A DNA stretch of 64,000 nt from Lacticaseibacillus saniviri JCM 17471 = DSM 24301. Its GTDB lineage: Bacteria; Bacillota; Bacilli; Lactobacillales; Lactobacillaceae. Location of the stretch: the NCBI RefSeq assembly GCF_001311785.1, contig NZ_BBBX01000007.1:1-64000 (forward strand), written 5' to 3'. The position numbers were made by a program, and so were the translations under genes. Positions 41,950 through 52,401 of the stretch are shown here, in pieces (positions within the stretch are counted from its first letter, which is position 1; each line of letters begins with the position of its first letter). Under the pieces are notes generated by a model. That model was not told the origin of the DNA and ran no database searches. It saw nothing but the letters and a program-made list of their open reading frames with translations.

Positions 41950-43308
41950 CTATATCGCCTCGCTATCCAGTGTTTCCAATTCCTTCTTCTTCAAGTCGCG
42001 CATGGTCTTCACATATGAGCTGACCAGCACAACCACGGAACCGAACCATGCCAATGGATTGGCAAATGACGCCCCCGTGAACGCGAACAGGTGAACTAGG
42101 ACGATCCCAGCAAACGCCCGCATAAAGAGTTCAAAGAAACCGGCAATCGTTGGTACTAGGCTTTGACCCAATCCCTGCAAGGTATTCCGAATCGTGAACA
42201 GAATCGCGAGCAGCCAATACATGCTGGCATTCGCTCGGAAATAAATCTGAGCCAAGTCCGTAACCGCGGGTTGATTAGGCCCCAGGAACAGGTTCACTAA
42301 CGGCTTCCCAAAGATGATAATTAAGGCACCTAAAACAGTGGACAGACCCACATTGAGTGCCAGCGTCTGATAGATGCCTTGGCGAATCCGTTTGTACTGT
42401 TTGGCGCCCAAATTCTGCGCAACATAGGTGGCCATCGTGACCCCGAATGACGATGCGGGCAGCGTTGCCAGCTGGTCAATTCGGCCGGCCGCGGTATAAG
42501 CAGCCACGGCATTGGTTCCCAGTGTATTCAGCATCACTTGCAGAATCACAGAACCAATCGCGATAATCGACATCTGGAAGCCCATCGGTAACCCAACCTT
42601 TAAGTGCCGCACGATTTCAGACCAGTCAAAGGTCAAGTCAGAACGGCGCAACACCAACAAAGGAATGCGGCGTTTGATGTAGATCCAACACAACAAGGCT
42701 GAGATGAATTCAGCCGTAATTGTCGCCCAACCGGCACCAGCCACACCCATGTGTAGGCCCAAAATAAACGTGAAGTCCAAGATGATATTGATGACAGTCG
42801 CGATAATCAGGAAGAACAACGGCGTACGACTATCGCCTAACGCCCGCAACATGTTACTGAGTAAGTTAAACGCCATTGATGCGATCGTCCCAATAAAAAT
42901 CACGCGGACAAATGCGATGGCATCCGGCAAAATGGCTTTTGGCGTCTGCATCAAGGTCAATAGCGGCGCCGTAAAAAGCAGCGAGAATATCGTGATCAAA
43001 ATGGCAATGATCAGACTAATCCAGATACTTGCACCAAAGCTCTTACGAACTTGGCGATCGTCCCGCGCCCCATAAGCCTGCGCGGTCAAAATGGCTAACC
43101 CTGCTGTCGTTCCTTGGGCAAACCCGATAATTAAAAATGTAATACTACCCGTAGCACCGACCGCAGCAAGCGCATCTTTACCGATCGTACGACCAACAAT
43201 CAGGGCATCCATAAAACTGTAGAGCTGTTGAAATACATTCCCGATTAACAGCGGAATGGTGAACTGAATCACGAGTTTCAACGGATTCCCTTTTGTTAAC
43301 GTATGCAT
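41950..43308 (-). CDS. MATE family efflux transporter
   Basis: Intact 452 aa, about twelve membrane segments in two similar halves, starting HTLTKGNPLKLVIQFTIPLLIGNVFQQ. It resembles the MepA/DinF-like branch of multidrug and toxic compound exporters. The ATG at 43308 after GGAGGGG is chosen over codons further upstream. Confidence 0.92.
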   Translation of the reverse strand: MHTLTKGNPLKLVIQFTIPLLIGNVFQQLYSFMDALIVGRTIGKDALAAVGATGSITFLIIGFAQGTTAGLAILTAQAYGARDDRQVRKSFGASIWISLIIAILITIFSLLFTAPLLTLMQTPKAILPDAIAFVRVIFIGTIASMAFNLLSNMLRALGDSRTPLFFLIIATVINIILDFTFILGLHMGVAGAGWATITAEFISALLCWIYIKRRIPLLVLRRSDLTFDWSEIVRHLKVGLPMGFQMSIIAIGSVILQVMLNTLGTNAVAAYTAAGRIDQLATLPASSFGVTMATYVAQNLGAKQYKRIRQGIYQTLALNVGLSTVLGALIIIFGKPLVNLFLGPNQPAVTDLAQIYFRANASMYWLLAILFTIRNTLQGLGQSLVPTIAGFFELFMRAFAGIVLVHLFAFTGASFANPLAWFGSVVVLVSSYVKTMRDLKKKELETLDSEAI

Positions 43309-43428
43309 AATATCCCCTCCAATCATTACTAACCAGCTTACCTTACCCAATTAAACCGGCCTTGCCAAGAGGGTTTTGACAAAATGTTCGCGAATATAGG
43401 TTACAGTTTGATGACAGAAAAGAGGAGA

Positions 43429-43537
43429 GCGTGACCACCCCGTTTAACAATCGAGTACTAACAAACTTTGAAGGTCATGGCAGGCTTTAGCCATGAGCGA
43501 AAAGTAGGTTAGACGGAGATTGTTGGGGTGGGAACGC
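43429..43537 (+). repeat. structured repeat module, type B (locus III)
   Basis: 109 nt. GCGT-GA-CCACCCC pairs with GGGGTGG-GA-ACGC; AACAATC pairs with GATTGTT; core GAGTACTAAC ... GTTAGACGGA; apical hairpin TCATGGC/GCCATGA. The following linker reads GGTTAGA, a variant of GTTTAGA. Confidence 0.82.
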
Positions 43538-43544
43538 GGTTAGA

Positions 43545-43656
43545 GCGCGAACCCACACGGTTTTGGCTGTGAGCACTAATAAGGCTCCCGAAACAATCGT
43601 GGTTTTAACGATTGTCGGGGGTCAGGTTAGGCGGAACGGGCAGTGTGGGTGAGCGC
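43545..43656 (+). repeat. structured repeat module, type A (locus III)
   Basis: 112 nt. GCGC-GA-ACCCACAC pairs with GTGTGGGT-GA-GCGC; core GAGCACTAAT ... GTTAGGCGGA; hairpin CCCGA.ACAATCGT pairs with ACGATTGTCGGG. Linker GTTTAGA. Confidence 0.82.
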
Positions 43657-43663
43657 GTTTAGA

Positions 43664-43772
43664 GCGTAACCACAGGCGGTTAAAGCATGAGGACCAGCAA
43701 AATCTTCGGTAGAATCCGATCTTGGGATTCGCCGGAGATGAGCTGGCCGGAGTGCTTTGTCTGTGGGAGCGC
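43664..43772 (+). repeat. structured repeat module, type C (locus III)
   Basis: 109 nt. GCGT-AA-CCACAG pairs with CTGTGG-GA-GCGC (the only module with AA for the first GA); AAAGCA pairs with TGCTTT; core GAGGACCAGC ... GCTGGCCGGA; hairpin ATCTTCGG/CCGGAGAT. Linker GTTTAGA. Confidence 0.82.
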
Positions 43773-43779
43773 GTTTAGA

Positions 43780-43813
43780 GCGTAACCAGCCCGTTTTACA
43801 ATCGAGTACTAAC
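43780..43813 (+). repeat. truncated type B module (locus III end)
   Basis: GCGT-AA-CCAGCCC, ACAATC and core strand GAGTACTAAC, ending at the same point as the truncated module at locus II. No terminator was seen on this strand. Confidence 0.65.
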
Positions 43814-43824
43814 GGACAAGTTGT

Positions 43825-44663
43825 TTATCGCAATGCCAAGTCCATCATGCGCGTCGGTAATAGGTGCGCCATAGGTAGTGTCATTTTGGCATCCATGCCG
43901 AGAGAATAACGTGCTTTGACACGCGCTTTGGTTGCAATTTTTGCAATCGTTGCACCCGCTTTGGATGCGGATAACGCATGTTTCAAAAAGCGGTCTGAGA
44001 ACCTACTGCCTTTGAAATCATGGCACCGTATAGTGCTTTTTGATCCGATGACATTTGCTCAGCAAAAGCCAGCGATAGATCACCACTATAGGCAGCCATC
44101 TCAGTCTGTACGCCACCGGGTTCAATGACAACCACGTCAATTCCTTGGCGCGCAACCTCGCGACGTAGTGCATCACTTGCCGCTTCAAACGCAAATTTAC
44201 TGGCAGCATATGCCGCATAATTGGGTAAAGCAACCTTACCACCAACTGAAGTGATATTAATAATTCGGCCCCGACTTTCCCGCAAAAGTGGTAGCAGTTG
44301 TTGCGTCAGGGCAACTTGACCGAAGAGATTCACATCTAATTGTCGTCGCCACTCTTGTAATGGCAACAGTTCGAATGGCGCATTGAGTTCAACCCCTGCG
44401 TTATTAATCAATACCTGTAGCAAACGATGGTCCGGATCTTGCCGAATGCGTTGCACTAACAGCGCGATTTGCTGATCATCAGTAATGTCGAGGACAAAAG
44501 GCTCAATGTTCTCACCTTGTAACTGCTCAGCCTCCGTCATCGACAAGACGCCTGCGATGACGTGATACCCCATTGTTGCTAACTTGATTGCTGTTGCCTT
44601 GCCTATGCCGCTCGAAGCCCCAGTTACAACCACTAATTGTTTTGTCTGAGTTGATGTCATCAT
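43825..44663 (-). CDS. Short-chain dehydrogenase/reductase (one frameshift)
   Basis: Classical SDR: VVVTGASSGIGKATA (NAD(P) binding), VLINNAGVELNAPF, Ser in INITSVGGK and the YAAYAASK catalytic Tyr/Lys. The frame breaks at A5 43985-43989; one more base continues the protein as SQTAFLKHALSASKAGATIA to a stop at 43825, about 279 aa. AGGAGC precedes the ATG. It is divergent from a TetR gene across a perfect palindrome, the usual set-up for a repressor-controlled reductase. Confidence 0.9.
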
Positions 44664-44705
44664 TGCGCTCCTTTTTATTTATTGGTGCTAAATATACGCA
44701 ATTCG

Positions 44706-44732
44706 CTCAATGTTGTCAATGACAACATTGAG
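44706..44732. promoter_or_regulatory. 27-bp perfect palindrome, TetR operator
   Basis: CTCAATGTTGTCA, a central A, then TGACAACATTGAG. It lies between the divergent SDR and TetR genes, 42 and 35 bases from their starts, so it is the likely operator for both promoters. Confidence 0.8.
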
Positions 44733-44767
44733 TTGTGCTTAAAAATAGACTGTGCTAAATTTGACAC

Positions 44768-45363
44768 ATGACAAACACATCAACGAATCACAACTATCAT
44801 CATGGTAATCTGCGGGCAGAATTATTGCGCGTTGCTGAAGAAAATTTGCGGGCTGATAAGCTTGATGCACTCTCATTGCGCGAATTAGCGCGACAACTCG
44901 GTGTCAGCCACGCAGCCCCTAGTCGCCATTTTAAAGACCGGCAAGCGCTCCTCGATGCTTTAGCTGAAGATGGGTTCAATCGCCTTGCAACAGCCATTCA
45001 AGAAGCGCTACAGCCCCAGAAGGTCGACTTCCAGACTGAGTTACTGCAGGCAGTCATGGCATTTGCCACCTTTGCCACAGAGAATGCCGCACTTTTTCAC
45101 TGATGAATACCGGCAAACACCAGTCCAATCAATCCGCAATTAATGTGGCCTCTGAGCACGCATTTGCGCCCATTCTCGGCCTGATTATCGCCGGACAGGC
45201 CCAAGGTAGGATCAGTGCCGGCAATCCGCGCGATATCGGGTTAATCCTATTTGCGACCATTTTAGGTATCACAACAATGGTCAACGGCCAAATGATTGCT
45301 GCAAACCAACTCACCCCCTTGGTGACCACCGCGGTAGAGCAATTCCTGCGTAGTATGCAGTGA
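44768..45363 (+). CDS. TetR/AcrR family regulator (one frameshift)
   Basis: N-terminal helix-turn-helix (SLRELARQLGVSHAAPSRHF, then KDRQALLDALAEDGF) with a C-terminal TetR domain. The frame breaks at T5 45093-45097; one more T joins ENAALFSLMNTGKHQSN and gives about 198 aa. There is no clear ribosome binding site before the ATG, so translation may be leaderless or the start may lie elsewhere. Likely represses itself and the divergent SDR gene through the 27-bp palindrome. Confidence 0.88.
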
Positions 45364-45378
45364 ACCTTGTGCCGCAAC

Positions 45379-45424
45379 AAAAAAAGCGTTGTAACAAGCC
45401 ATTTAGGCTGTTACAACGCTTTTT
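45379..45424. terminator. bidirectional terminator
   Basis: AAAGCGTTGTAACA.GCC pairs with GGC.TGTTACAACGCTTT between convergent genes. Confidence 0.9.
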
Positions 45425-45450
45425 ATCGTTTCTGACATTAGTTTGGGTGA

Positions 45451-46346
45451 TTAAACATCGGCACCGCCGCCACCACTGGAGCCACCGCCCCAGTCATTGC
45501 CGCCACCACCGAAGCCACCGCCGGATCCGCCTCCGAAACCACCGCCACCAAAGCCGCCGCCTCCCCAGCCGCCACGATTGTTGCGACCAGAAGATGCTAA
45601 CAAGCCTAAGATGAACCAGAGTAAACCAGAGCCGCCGCCACGACCGCCACGGCCACCGCGTCCGCCACCAAATATCAGTGCGAGCACGATGATTAACGTG
45701 ACGATAATGCCGAGAACCGCACCGAAGAGCCCGGAATTACCGTTCTCATTGCTGCTATTGTTATCTTGATAGCTCTCGATAACTTCGTTCGATACGCCCT
45801 GTGGATCTTTTTTGAAGCCATATTTCTTATCGATGATGGTTGTCACCGTATTGAAGACTTTCAGAATGGCTTGATCCACTTTGGCTGGGTCTTTGGACTT
45901 GATGTTACTCAGTGAATCGTTCAGGATTTGACCCGCGAGCGCATCAGGAATATCGCCTTCAAGGCCATATCCGACTTCGATACGCATGTATTCTTGCCAC
46001 CGTTCTTGGCAAAGACAATCAATACACCGTTATCCTCGCCCTTTTTACCGATCTGCCATTTTTGAAAAAGATCGGGCGCATAACTACTGATAGCATCGCC
46101 ATTCGTTGACTTCACAACGGCCACGGCTACCTTAGGACGTTCACTCGTTTCGCTGTATTGCCGGCTCTTATCATCGATGCGCTGCTCGGTACTCGTACTC
46201 AAGATACCGACCTGATCGAGATAGGCATGATCCATGGGCCGACTTGGGAGTGCCTCGGCCGCGTGTACGGCTGTCAGTGGTAGGAAGAAGCTGATGATGG
46301 CCATCACGATCAGCGGCCACTTGAAGCGCCTAATTTGTGTTGCCAT
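45451..46346 (-). CDS. TPM domain membrane protein, YgcG-like (one frameshift)
   Basis: Signal sequence (WPLIVMAIISFFLPLTAVHA), then a TPM domain (GILSTSTEQRIDDKSRQYSE, KVAVAVVKSTNGD, NGVLIVFAKN, and after the break MRIEVGYGLEGDIPDALAG), one membrane segment (VLGIIVTLIIVLALIFGG) and a long Gly-rich tail. The frame breaks near 45985-45990 between KNGGKN and MRIEVG; one base more restores about 297 aa. TPM proteins often pair with LemA, as here. Confidence 0.88.
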
Positions 46347-46356
46347 CAGCGTTCAC

Positions 46357-46955
46357 CTACTTTGATGAGGAATCGCCTGTCAGATCAACCGTTGGCGCTT
46401 TGGTTGCGCCAGGATCAGCCTTGAAGGTTTCCTTAGTGCCTAATCCCATCATATTCGCAAAATATTGGTTGGGAAAGAGACGACCTTTTGGTTATACGTC
46501 TTCACTTCATCGATGTAACGCTTGCGTTCAACCGAAATCCGGTTTTCGGAGCCTTCCAACTGAGTCATCAACGTGCTGACCTGATTATTACTCTTCAAGT
46601 CAGGGTACTTTTCATTGATGACACTGATCAACGTCCCGACACTTTGGCCCAACTTAGCATCGGCATCCGCCTTATCGGCCGTCGATGTCGCATTGTTATA
46701 GTTCTGGCGTGCCTTAGCGATATCACCAAACACGGTCTGTTCTTGCTTCATTGACCCCTTAACGGCATTCACCAAGTTCGGAATCAAATCTGCCCGTCGT
46801 TGCATGACATTTTCGACCTGACTCTGTTGGGCGACCACATTTTGATTCTCTTTGGCAAGTGAGTTGTACGTGGAAACCCCAAAAATACCCAAGATGACCA
46901 CCACAACACCAATTACAATCCCTGTGATTGCCAGTGGACTCATTTTCTTTTGCAT
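46357..46955 (-). CDS. lemA: LemA family protein (one frameshift)
   Basis: One N-terminal membrane segment (ITGIVIGVVVVILGIFGV) followed by the helical LemA domain: YNSLAKENQNVVAQQSQVEN, QRRADLIPNLVNAVKG, and NRISVERKRYIDEVKTYN. The frame breaks at A4 46459-46462; one more base restores FPTNIFANMMGLGTKETF and a stop at 46357, about 199 aa. GGAGAG precedes the ATG. Function unclear; upstream partner of the TPM protein in one operon. Confidence 0.92.
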
Positions 46956-47130
46956 ACGGTTCTCTCCTTTATCGCGTGTGACCAGTCACACGTCGTTGTA
47001 TTCGAGTCGTCTACGATTGCGTGGCCACCCGTGGTAACCACCTTTTTCATAACGTGCTGCGACGGCAACACTCCTCGATAAGCATATTGTATCATGTTGG
47101 TCTTAGGCAGCATCAGTCTCAAGCATGAAC

Positions 47131-48164
<1,034 letters not shown>

Positions 48165-48200
48165 TTATCTATTACACATTATGTTGACCTAATTGGGTTC

Positions 48201-48440
48201 AAAAAAGGCGCCCTATGATAAACATAGGACGCCAATGCGCGGTACCACCTAAGTTGTCGCAAACACGACCACTTGCTGGCTTAAGGCGCACCCACCGTAT
48301 CTTCCCATGTAAGCCAGTTTCACTACCATTGCGGTCGACATCGCAGTTTCAGCCGACTTCCTGAACACAATCCGGTAGCTACCCATTACATGCATTGAAG
48401 ACTTTCGTATCAACACGTTCTCGTTGTCTTAAATCATAAG
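48201..48440 (-). promoter_or_regulatory. T-box riboswitch leader of trpS
   Basis: On the minus strand the T-box sequence reads AGGTGGTACCGCG (centred near 48245), followed by a terminator whose arms are GGCG.CCTATG and CATAGG.CGCC with six T (48201-48233). The stem I region lies toward 48440. Uncharged tRNA-Trp should stabilise the antiterminator; several UGG triplets are present and I could not decide which is the specifier. With the short flank it fills the gap to 48466. Confidence 0.88.
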
Positions 48441-48466
48441 CAAGAAAACAGTCAGTGTCAACCGGC

Positions 48467-49890
48467 TTACTTCTTCAAAATCGCGTAGGTGCTATCTAAC
48501 CATTGATTGCCACCTAGGTTGTACCAAGCGTGGCCATTAACCGTGGTCTTAGCAAAGACTTTCCAAGATGTACCGTGTGCTAACTTCTTAGCCAATGGGT
48601 ACTTACCAGGTTGCTTCCAAACAGCAATCCCGTAACCCTTGACGTAGTGCACTTGAATCACACCCTTGATGGCCTGCACCTTACCATTGTTACTTGGTTG
48701 ACTGGCTGGCGCTTTACTCATCACGACTTCATTTGGTGTGGTCATCATCATGTACTTCACACCGTTGGAACCCACCGTGTTTTCAGTTTCACGAGAACCA
48801 GCTAATTGATTGACTTCAAGGTTCATCCAGCTATTAGCGCTTGAGGCTGCACTTGGTGTGTATGCGCGACTCAAGTAGGCATTCAAGTCAAGGCTCAGAT
48901 AAGCTGAGTTACTTGCGATGTACAAGCGGTTGTGATCGATTGAGATGCCCTGTAATTGGTTAGCCAAAATAGGCTTGATGGACATGCCCATTTCGCGAAC
49001 ACTGTAGCTATTACCTTGGCGAACACCTTGAGTCAACAGATAGGCCAAGCCATTTGTAGTGGTTAAGCTAGCTGCGGCTGCGGTGTAGAAGTTACCATTG
49101 CGGTCAAAAGCCAAGGTGTTAGGGCTTGAGTAGTGGTGGCTGCCAGCATCATACAAGTAGAACTTGTCGGTCTTTTCACGGACCAATGATGTTGGGTTCA
49201 CTGTTGCCATCTGAACAGGGTGATTCGATAAGAATTGATCAGCTGACTTGTTACCAAAGTTATAGGCAACCAGGAACTTAATCTTTTGTGTTGCGGGATC
49301 AAAAGCAAATGCCCCACTGGAGAAGCTACCATCAATGATGGAGAAACGCATGTGGTTACCCAAAGCATTTGGATTTGTCCGCAATAATGTTGGGTTCTTC
49401 ATCAACATGCTGATGGCTGTTGTATCGAGCCGCATGATGTAGCCTTGATAGAGATAACCCGTTGATGCGCCGTTAGCGTTACGACGAGATAATGCAAAAT
49501 ACATATTCCCGGCATCATCCATTGTGAACCCTTGTGGTGCGGCATTGGCAAAGTAAGTAATCTTCTTGCCACTTGGGTTATTGGCGCTCACGATATCGTG
49601 ATTGTGCAGATAAAAGCAGTGTGCCATTGGCTGCCCGCTTGTGTCCCTGCTGTCACCTTATAACTCTTAGGTGTTGCATTACCTTGCAAATACTTCCCGT
49701 TTTCAATCCCCTTCACGCCGCGGGTATTAACCACCGCATTGGAACGGGCACTGTAATCAGGCATTTGATAGATGTTGCTGGCAGCTTGAACAGTCACCGT
49801 CTTGACAGCATTAGGTGCACTCAACACCCCAACCGTCACTAATCCTAGTGTTGCCACTAAGGAACGTGTAATTAAGCGATTTAATTTCAT
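48467..49890 (-). CDS. Large secreted protein with C-terminal KGYG/GGNQW repeat (one frameshift)
   Basis: Signal peptide (RLITRSLVATLGLVTVGVLS). The central 330 aa contain spaced strands (GFTMDDAGNMYFALS, TLAFDRNGNFYTAAA, QGISIDHNRLYIASN) that suggest a beta-propeller-like fold. The C-terminus carries one repeat: HYVKGYGIAVWKQPGKY ... GTSWKVFAKT ... WYNLGGNQWLDSTY. The frame breaks at TT 49627-49628; one base more gives about 475 aa. ATG at 49890 follows AGGAGG with good spacing. Function unknown; the repeat probably targets it to the wall. Confidence 0.8.
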
Positions 49891-50051
49891 TTTACTCATC
49901 CTCCTGAATACACTATACCGCAAATGAATTATTTTTCACATAAAAGCCCGCTTAAAAAGCCAAAATTTCAAGCAAAATAAGTATGACTTACTATACCAAT
50001 CCCCCATAAATACGGCCTAAAGCGTACGCAATCCGATATTGAATATGATTC

Positions 50052-50097
50052 AAAAGGGAGTGTGACCTCACCAACTGGCTGGTCGCACTCCCTTTTT
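50052..50097. terminator. intrinsic terminator
   Basis: AAAAGGGAGTG.GACC pairs with GGTC.CACTCCCTTTTT, just after the oxidoreductase stop on the minus strand. Confidence 0.85.
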
Positions 50098-50105
50098 GAA
50101 TCATG

Positions 50106-51425
50106 CTAATAATAGTAAGACAGATCACTGATCGGTGTTGGGTAAGCATAAATCTGTCGGTTTACGGCATCGCTCGAGAGCTTCTGATTAATAATCCCCG
50201 TGAAGGCATTAATCATCTCATCCGCTAATGTCGACACGACAACCGCACCCACCAAATGTCCCGTTGTTTTGTCCACAATCGTTGTGGTTTGGGCAATCGG
50301 ATCCTTAATGCGGTTATAGGTATACCAAGGCGTGGTATTATTGGTGACCACTTGATAACGTGTCACATCCTGTTTGGCCTCATCCAAAGAGACACCCACT
50401 TGAGCGACCTTAGTGGCGCTAAACACGATTGTTGGAATCACCGGATACTGAATCGGATCAGTTTGACCGAGAATGTGTTGCGCGACATAGCGGCCTTCAA
50501 AGCTTGAGACCGGCGTCAACTTAGGTTGTGTCTTGGCAATCACATCACCGATGGCATAGATGGAATCCACGCTCGTCTTCAGATGATTGTCGACATGAAT
50601 CCCTTTGTGGTCATACGCAACACCCACAGCATCGAGATTCAAATCCGTCACAGCACTGCGACCCATTGCCGCAAAGGCACGATAGACGGTCAGTTCAAAA
50701 TCATCAGCAATTAACTTCACTTGATCGCCGACTGCTTTGACTTCAGTCAGACTGACATTCTCGTGAATTTGAATCCGTTTTTGTTTGAGTTGACCGATCA
50801 ATGTTTTGACGGCTGATTCGGGGAACGCCCGCAACAGGCGATCGGAATGCACAATGAGATGAACTTCCGCCCCGGCCGTGGCCGCGATATTGGCTAACTC
50901 AAGCGCAACATAACTGCCCCCGATAAACGCCATGGTGCGTGGCAATTGATCCAGATCCAAGAAATCCGTGCTGGTACCTAACAACCCAACACCGGGAATA
51001 TCCGGCATAGTTGGGGTTTGCCCCGTCGCAATCACAATGTGATCCGCCGTATAGTTCTGGCCATCCACGGTCACTGTATGGGCATCCACAAGCTGGGCCT
51101 TGCCATCCACGGTGACGATACCCGCCTGGTTCAGACCAGTCTTGGTGCCACCGGGAATGCCGCTGGTGTAGCTGCGCTTAAACGCCATCAACCGCGGCCA
51201 TGAAATATCAGGGATACCAACCAGCCCATTACCAGTCATGCGTGCACTCCAGTCTCGCGCTTCAACTGCTGAATACAACATCTTCTTGGGGTCGCAGCCA
51301 AAGTTTGGACACGTGCCACCCCACCAATGATTCTCAATCACTAATACGCGCTGTTCATCTGCTAATGTGTATGCGGCTGCTAACCCACCTGGGCCGCCAC
51401 CAATAATTATTGTGTCGTAGTCCAT
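50106..51425 (-). CDS. Pyridine nucleotide-disulfide oxidoreductase, glutathione reductase-like
   Basis: Intact 439 aa flavoprotein. FAD-binding TIIIGGGPGGLAAAYTLA, redox pair in WGGTCPNFGCDPKKML, NAD(P)-binding AFIGGSYVALELANIAA, and YAIGDVIAKTQPKLTP. Glutathione reductases and lipoamide dehydrogenases carry a His-x-x-x-x-Glu near the C-terminus; here the stretch reads YAYPTPISDLS, without that His. It may act on a different disulfide or use oxygen. Ribosome binding site GAGGGGGAG before the ATG. Confidence 0.88.
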   Translation of the reverse strand: MDYDTIIIGGGPGGLAAAYTLADEQRVLVIENHWWGGTCPNFGCDPKKMLYSAVEARDWSARMTGNGLVGIPDISWPRLMAFKRSYTSGIPGGTKTGLNQAGIVTVDGKAQLVDAHTVTVDGQNYTADHIVIATGQTPTMPDIPGVGLLGTSTDFLDLDQLPRTMAFIGGSYVALELANIAATAGAEVHLIVHSDRLLRAFPESAVKTLIGQLKQKRIQIHENVSLTEVKAVGDQVKLIADDFELTVYRAFAAMGRSAVTDLNLDAVGVAYDHKGIHVDNHLKTSVDSIYAIGDVIAKTQPKLTPVSSFEGRYVAQHILGQTDPIQYPVIPTIVFSATKVAQVGVSLDEAKQDVTRYQVVTNNTTPWYTYNRIKDPIAQTTTIVDKTTGHLVGAVVVSTLADEMINAFTGIINQKLSSDAVNRQIYAYPTPISDLSYYY

Positions 51426-51443
51426 TTGACGCTCCCCCTCGCA

Positions 51444-52388
51444 CTATTGTTTATCCGCGACCAACCGTTCGTTGAGATATTGCAACACCTCTGCTGCCGA
51501 AACACTGAACGCGGGGTCACTCGTCACATTCACCCGCTCGTGTACCTGTAGCTGTGCAATCACTGTTTCAATCGGTTGCTCCGACTTTACAGATACCGTA
51601 CCACTGATTGTCGCTTTGCCAAAAGTTTTTAGCTCACGAGCTGGTTGTTCCAAAATCCCATCGGAATTCGTCGTGCTGGCAAAGAATGATGAGACAAATT
51701 CATCGACCGGGTTGGTCTGAATCGCCTCTGGGGTATCGACCTGTAACAACTTACCGTGGCTCATCACCCCAATGCGGTCCCCTAACTTCACGGCTTCAGC
51801 CATATCATGAGTGACAAACACTACCGTTTGATGATACTTGTCATGCAATTTGAGCACCAAATCTTGCAGTTGCGTCCGTGAGATCGGATCCAGCGCGGAG
51901 AATGGTTCATCCATTAGAATCACTTGTGGTTGGCTCGCTAACGCTCGTAAAATCCCAATCCGCTGCTGTTCGCCACCCGACAATTCCTTGGGGTAGCGAT
52001 GGCGATACTGTTCGTGTGGCAAGTCCACTGAATCCAGCAGCTCGTTGACGCGCTTGTGCACCTTGGCTTTGGGCCAGTGTTTGAGCTCCGGAATCAACGC
52101 GATATTTTGACCCACCGTCATGGTCGGAAACAGCGCAATCTGTTGCAGCACATAACCGATGTTGTAGCGCAATTCGCGCACAGGGTAGCTTTCCACGGGT
52201 TGCTTTGCAAAGAGCACCTGGCCACTGGTCGGTGTAATCAATCGGTTAATCATTTTGAGGGTTGTGGTCTTACCACTCCCAGAGGTGCCCACAAGCACAA
52301 AGAGCTCGCCTTCATTAATATCCAAATTGAGATCGTCCACCACTGTGGTGTCATCGTATTGTTTGGTGAGATGGTTAAATGTGATCAC
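51444..52388 (-). CDS. ABC transporter ATP-binding protein, OpuC/EgtU type
   Basis: Intact 314 aa. Walker A GTSGSGKTTTLKM, signature LSGGEQQRIGILRALA, Walker B VILMDEPFSALDPISR, switch THDMAEAVKLGDR, and a C-terminal extension with CBS-like character. This is the glycine betaine/carnitine/choline or ergothioneine importer group. Of two in-frame GTG codons the second (52388) is correctly spaced from AAGGAGG. First-gene partner is the permease-binding protein fusion just upstream. Confidence 0.9.
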   Translation of the reverse strand: MITFNHLTKQYDDTTVVDDLNLDINEGELFVLVGTSGSGKTTTLKMINRLITPTSGQVLFAKQPVESYPVRELRYNIGYVLQQIALFPTMTVGQNIALIPELKHWPKAKVHKRVNELLDSVDLPHEQYRHRYPKELSGGEQQRIGILRALASQPQVILMDEPFSALDPISRTQLQDLVLKLHDKYHQTVVFVTHDMAEAVKLGDRIGVMSHGKLLQVDTPEAIQTNPVDEFVSSFFASTTNSDGILEQPARELKTFGKATISGTVSVKSEQPIETVIAQLQVHERVNVTSDPAFSVSAAEVLQYLNERLVADKQ

Positions 52389-52401
52389 AGTCGGCACCTC
52401 C

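Noticed and set aside
43375-43400. Strong promoter for the locus III array
   Set aside because: TTGACA is present, but no good -10 box lies at a 16-18 base spacing, so it was not listed as a feature.
43429-43813. The module array as an insertion sequence or its relic
   Set aside because: No transposase fragment, terminal inverted repeats or target duplication is visible; a non-coding mobile element remains possible.
45451-45660. Repetitive Gly-rich stretch as a tandem DNA repeat
   Set aside because: It is the coding region for the glycine tail typical of TPM (YgcG-like) proteins; the codons vary and the frame is kept.
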